64,000 bases of DNA from Leucobacter soli (GTDB lineage Bacteria; Actinomycetota; Actinomycetes; Actinomycetales; Microbacteriaceae): assembly GCF_910593785.1 (NCBI RefSeq), contig NZ_CAJVAP010000014.1, positions 1 through 64,000 of the forward strand, given 5' to 3'. A program made the translations under genes and the position numbers. Below the pieces are notes generated by a model that ran no database searches, was not told where the DNA came from, and saw only the letters and a program-made list of their open reading frames with translations. Each line of letters opens with the position of its first letter. Within the stretch, counting starts at the first letter, position 1. This document shows positions 61,281 to 64,000 of this stretch, piece after piece.

Positions 61281-61285
61281 CCGGA

Positions 61286-61304
61286 CGAGAAGCATCGCTT
61301 TTCG
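61286..61304 (+). terminator. Possible weak hairpin after potC
   Basis: CGAGAAGC-ATC-GCTTTTCG, 8 pairs including one G-U, 6 bp after the stop; no clear U-tract. Confidence 0.35.
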
Positions 61305-61337
61305 CTCAGGCCCGCGCTGCGGGTGCGGCCGCACGGG

Positions 61338-61343
61338 TAGAAT
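61338..61343 (+). promoter_or_regulatory. -10 hexamer of prfB
   Basis: TAGAAT, 10 nt before ATG 61354, so the leader would be only about 3 nt. Confidence 0.5.
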
Positions 61344-61353
61344 CGATCTCATT

Positions 61354-62460
61354 ATGCTCGATCTCGATCTCGGCGCCCGCATCAAGGCCGTACGCGCCAC
61401 CTTCACGGACATCGCCACCGTCATGGACCTCCCGGGGCTCGAGGGCCGGATCGCGGACCTCGAGGAGCAGGCCGCCGCTCCGGGGCTCTGGGACGACCCG
61501 GAGGCCGCCCAGAAGGTCACGAGCAGCCTGAGCCACAGCAAGTCGCGCTACAACAAGCTCACGGCGGTGCAGCGGCGACTCGACGATCTCGACGTGCTCA
61601 TCGAGCTCGCGCAGGAGATGGACGACGAGGATTCCGCGGAGGAGGCGAAGACCGAGCTCGCCGCGCTCGAGGCGCTGATCGCGGAGCTCGAGGTGCAGAC
61701 GATGCTCTCGGGCGAGTACGACGCGCATGCGGCCGTCATCACGATCCGCTCGGGCGCCGGCGGCGACGACGCGACCGACTTCGCCGAGATGCTGCTGCGC
61801 ATGTACCTGCGCTGGGCCGAGCACCACGGCCACCCGACGAAGGTGCTCGACACCTCGTACGCCGAGGGCGCCGGCATCAAATCGGCGACGTTCGAGGTCG
61901 ACGCGCCCTACGCGTTCGGCACGCTCTCGGTCGAGGCCGGCACGCATCGCCTCGCACGGATCAGCCCCTTCGGCTCCGCGGACAAGCGGCAGACGAGCTT
62001 CGCCGGCGTCGAAGTGATCCCGCTGCTCGAGGAGGCGACCGAGGTCGAGATCCCCGAGAACGACATCCGCGTCGACGTCTTCCGCTCGAGCGGCCCCGGC
62101 GGCCAGTCGGTGAACACGACCGACTCGGCCGTGCGCATCACGCATCTGCCGACGGGCATCGTGATCTCGATGCAGAACGAGAAGAGCCAGATCCAGAACC
62201 GTGCCGCCGCCATGCGCCTGCTGCAGACGCGCCTCCTGCTGCTGCAGCGCGAGGAGGAGGCGGCGAAGAAGAAGGAGCTCGCCGGGAGCGTGACCGCGAG
62301 CTGGGGCGACCAGATCCGCTCCTACTTCCTGTACGGGCAGCAGCTGGTCAAGGATCTGCGCACCGGGCACGAGTCCTCGCAGCCCGACGCGGTCTTCGAC
62401 GGCGACCTCGACGGCTTCATCGCCGCGGGGATCCGCTGGCGCTCGCTCAAGAAGGACTGA
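61354..62460 (+). CDS. prfB: Peptide chain release factor 2
   Basis: A 368-residue class I release factor for UGA and UAA. The stop-codon-reading tripeptide SPF is in RISPFGSADKRQTSF and the catalytic GGQ in SSGPGGQSVNTTDSAVRITHLPTGI. There is no in-frame UGA near codon 25, so the autoregulatory frameshift found in many bacteria is absent, as is usual in Actinobacteria. It is followed by ftsE-ftsX, a common actinobacterial order that usually continues with smpB. Confidence 0.96.
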   Translation: MLDLDLGARIKAVRATFTDIATVMDLPGLEGRIADLEEQAAAPGLWDDPEAAQKVTSSLSHSKSRYNKLTAVQRRLDDLDVLIELAQEMDDEDSAEEAKTELAALEALIAELEVQTMLSGEYDAHAAVITIRSGAGGDDATDFAEMLLRMYLRWAEHHGHPTKVLDTSYAEGAGIKSATFEVDAPYAFGTLSVEAGTHRLARISPFGSADKRQTSFAGVEVIPLLEEATEVEIPENDIRVDVFRSSGPGGQSVNTTDSAVRITHLPTGIVISMQNEKSQIQNRAAAMRLLQTRLLLLQREEEAAKKKELAGSVTASWGDQIRSYFLYGQQLVKDLRTGHESSQPDAVFDGDLDGFIAAGIRWRSLKKD

Positions 62461-62538
62461 ATACCAGTCATCCTGAGAACCCGCGACACAGTGCGCATCG
62501 CGGCGGCGCGCCGCCGCAGCACCTTGCGATCCGGCGCG

Positions 62539-62544
62539 TAGGGT
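62539..62544 (+). promoter_or_regulatory. Possible -10 hexamer of ftsE
   Basis: TAGGGT, 10 nt before ATG 62555, the same spacing as at prfB. Confidence 0.4.
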
Positions 62545-62554
62545 CGTTCCCGTC

Positions 62555-63670
62555 ATGATCCTCTTCGAGAACGTCACCAAGAAGTACCGCGGCACGCAGC
62601 GCCCGGCCCTCGACGGCGTCAGCCTGAACATCGAGCGGGGCGAGTTCGTGTTCATCGTCGGCGCCTCGGGCTCCGGCAAATCCTCCTGCATCCGTCTGAT
62701 CCTGCGAGAAGACGTGCCGAGCAGCGGCAGCATCCACGTGATCGGGCAGGATCTGGGCCGCATCTCGAACCGCAAGGTGCCCTACTTCCGGCGCAACCTC
62801 GGCGTCGTGTTCCAGGACTTCCGCCTCCTCACCAACAAGACGGTCTACGACAACGTCGCCTTCTCGCTGCAGGTGATCGGCAAGTCGCGCGGCTTCATCC
62901 AGGAGGCGGTGCCCGACACGCTGCGCATGGTCGGCCTTGAGGGCAAGGCGAAGCGCTTCCCGCACGAGCTCTCCGGCGGCGAGCAGCAACGGGTCGCGAT
63001 CGCGCGCGCGATCGTCAACAAGCCCGCGATCCTGCTCGCCGACGAGCCGACCGGCAATCTCGATCCGGCCACGAGCCTCGGCATCATGCAACTGCTGCGC
63101 GCGATCAACGCGGCCGGCACGACGGTCGTGATGGCGACGCACGAGGCGACCTTCGTCGACATCATGCAGCAGCGCGTGATCGAGCTCTCCCAGGGCGTCG
63201 TCGTGCGCGACGAGCAGCGCGGCGGCTACGGCGAGACGGCCTCGATCCCCGTCGCCGATCTCACCCACGCGGGCGCGCAGGCGCTCCGCACGAGCGAGGA
63301 CGTGGTGCGCGCGACGCTGACGCAGGAGCTCGGCGCCGCCGACATCGCTCCGACCGACAATGCTCCGACCGACACCGCTCCGGACGACGGCGCGGTGGAG
63401 GCTGCCGCGGATGCCGCCGCGGTGGATCGGCCGCCCGCTGCGACGAGCCCTCCTCCCGCCGCGGTGGAACGCGACCCGCATACGGACCCCGAACTCGACG
63501 ACACGGTGCGCGCGGACCCGCAGGCGCGCATCCCGGGATTCCTGCGCGCCGCCGACGGGGCCGTGCAGGTCGACCCGGTCGAGATCGCCGCTGCGGACGG
63601 CAGCATCGCCGAGCGGCTCGGTCTCGGTGCGACGGATGACGAGCAGACGGATGTGGGGCCGGTGCGATGA
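62555..63670 (+). CDS. ftsE: Cell-division ATPase FtsE with long C-terminal tail
   Basis: A 371-residue ABC ATPase. Walker A is VGASGSGKSSCIRLILR, signature LSGGEQQRVAIARAIVNKP, Walker B ILLADEPTGNLD and the H-loop ATHEATF. The ATPase core ends near residue 225, the usual full length. The remaining 145 residues are an Ala/Pro/Asp-rich, probably disordered tail with a conserved-looking end (IPGFLRAADGAVQVDPVEIAAADGSIAERLGLG). FtsEX couples ATP hydrolysis to peptidoglycan hydrolases at the septum. It overlaps ftsX by ATGA. Confidence 0.92.
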   Translation: MILFENVTKKYRGTQRPALDGVSLNIERGEFVFIVGASGSGKSSCIRLILREDVPSSGSIHVIGQDLGRISNRKVPYFRRNLGVVFQDFRLLTNKTVYDNVAFSLQVIGKSRGFIQEAVPDTLRMVGLEGKAKRFPHELSGGEQQRVAIARAIVNKPAILLADEPTGNLDPATSLGIMQLLRAINAAGTTVVMATHEATFVDIMQQRVIELSQGVVVRDEQRGGYGETASIPVADLTHAGAQALRTSEDVVRATLTQELGAADIAPTDNAPTDTAPDDGAVEAAADAAAVDRPPAATSPPPAAVERDPHTDPELDDTVRADPQARIPGFLRAADGAVQVDPVEIAAADGSIAERLGLGATDDEQTDVGPVR

Positions 63671-64000
63671 GGTTCGGTCTGGTGCTCGGCGAGGTCTGGA
63701 ACGGCCTGCGCCGCAATCTGTCGGTCGTGATCTCGGTGATCCTCGTGACCTTCGTGTCGCTCACCTTCGTCGGCGCCGCGATCCTGATGCAGCTGCAGGT
63801 GCAGCAGATGAAGACGTTCTGGTACGACCGGGCGCAGGTGGCGATCTACCTCTGCACCGACTTCGACCAGAGCGCGACCTGCTCGGGCGAGGACGCGACG
63901 GAGGAGCAGATCGCCGCCGTCGAGGAGGCCCTGCGATCGGAGACCCTCGCGCCATACATCGACGACTTCTTCTTCGTCGATCACGAGCAGGCGTTCGAGG
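63667..64000 (+). CDS. ftsX: Cell-division protein FtsX, N-terminal part (runs off window)
   Basis: The first 111 codons of the FtsE partner. ATG 63667 overlaps the ftsE TGA. MRFGLVLGEVWNGLRRNLSVVISVILVTFVSLTFVGAAILMQLQ is the cytoplasmic start and first membrane helix, and the extracellular domain begins with KTFWYDRAQVAIYLCTDFDQSATCSGEDATEEQ, where two Cys residues may form a disulfide. FtsX passes the signal to extracellular hydrolases. The gene continues beyond the window. Confidence 0.93.
   Translation, partial: MRFGLVLGEVWNGLRRNLSVVISVILVTFVSLTFVGAAILMQLQVQQMKTFWYDRAQVAIYLCTDFDQSATCSGEDATEEQIAAVEEALRSETLAPYIDDFFFVDHEQAFE

Noticed and set aside
61354-61450. Programmed +1 frameshift in prfB
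   Set aside because: The frame is continuous through the first 40 codons with no in-frame UGA.
62461-62520. GTCATCCTGAG...GCGAC string as another copy of the gcvP palindrome
   Set aside because: Only the first 10 or so bases resemble the left arm, and no partner arm is present.

Overview
The window is GC-rich (roughly two thirds G+C by eye) DNA with dense, often overlapping genes, GTG/TTG starts and actinobacterial gene families (SufU-type Fe-S scaffold, DUF4192, Ada-AlkA fusion, TIGR00730 LOG protein, class II UvrA, twin-CrcB pair). It fits a Micrococcales chromosome, most likely a Microbacteriaceae member such as Leucobacter or a relative; the genus is a guess. No phage, plasmid replication or CRISPR genes were seen. 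The only mobile-element gene is the first 15 codons of an IS3-type transposase at the left edge.

Layout. 1-750: IS end, tRNA-Pro(GGG), a half-copy of the same tRNA and a terminator. 0.7-7 kb: TetR/MFS drug-efflux pair, small membrane protein, NUDIX hydrolase + MscL, fluoride channel pair, DUF4192 protein. 7-16 kb: SufU/SufS, MFS exporter with a thioredoxin-fold membrane protein, RsmI, membrane protein, PlsC, FKBP lipoprotein, Dxr. 16-28.5 kb: an accessory-looking catabolic island. On the minus strand are a glutamine-synthetase-like gamma-glutamyl-amine ligase, PuuD-like hydrolase, aldehyde dehydrogenase, SDR and GntR regulator. Divergent on the plus strand are an FAD monooxygenase, a TorT-like binding protein, a YtcJ/NfdA-type amidohydrolase, a sugar-type ABC ATPase and permease, and an XRE-cupin regulator. 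28.5-35 kb: tandem glycine riboswitch, gcvP-gcvT-gcvH, sdaA. 35-41.6 kb: RseP-type site-2 protease, VanY-like carboxypeptidase, IspG, RNB exonuclease, LOG protein. 41.6-54.3 kb: subtilase, UvrA2, CPBP protein, AroQ, TrmB, Ogt + Ada-AlkA repair operon, inositol monophosphatase, AmtB, RpsO. 54.3-61.3 kb: Lrp regulator and putrescine-type transaminase divergent from a complete polyamine ABC transporter. 61.3-64 kb: PrfB, FtsE and the start of FtsX.

How the parts may work together. The 16-28.5 kb genes make a coherent uptake-and-degradation set for an unidentified amine, amide or amino alcohol: import, amidohydrolysis, gamma-glutamylation, oxidation to acid, and release of the product and glutamate. 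If the substrate were a 2-amino alcohol such as ethanolamine the product would be glycine, and the neighbouring riboswitch-controlled glycine cleavage genes and serine dehydratase would consume it; this link is inference. The island and the gcv-sda genes lie between dxr and rseP, which with ispG usually sit next to each other in Actinobacteria. A second, separate polyamine route lies at 55-61 kb.

Two sequence-level patterns recur. About seventeen genes start exactly 6 or 7 nt after a TANNNT/CAGAAT -10 hexamer, the signature of leaderless transcripts, and these fix many start codons. Three long inverted repeats lie in the 7.6 kb between gcvP and ispG, one of them in frame inside gcvP.
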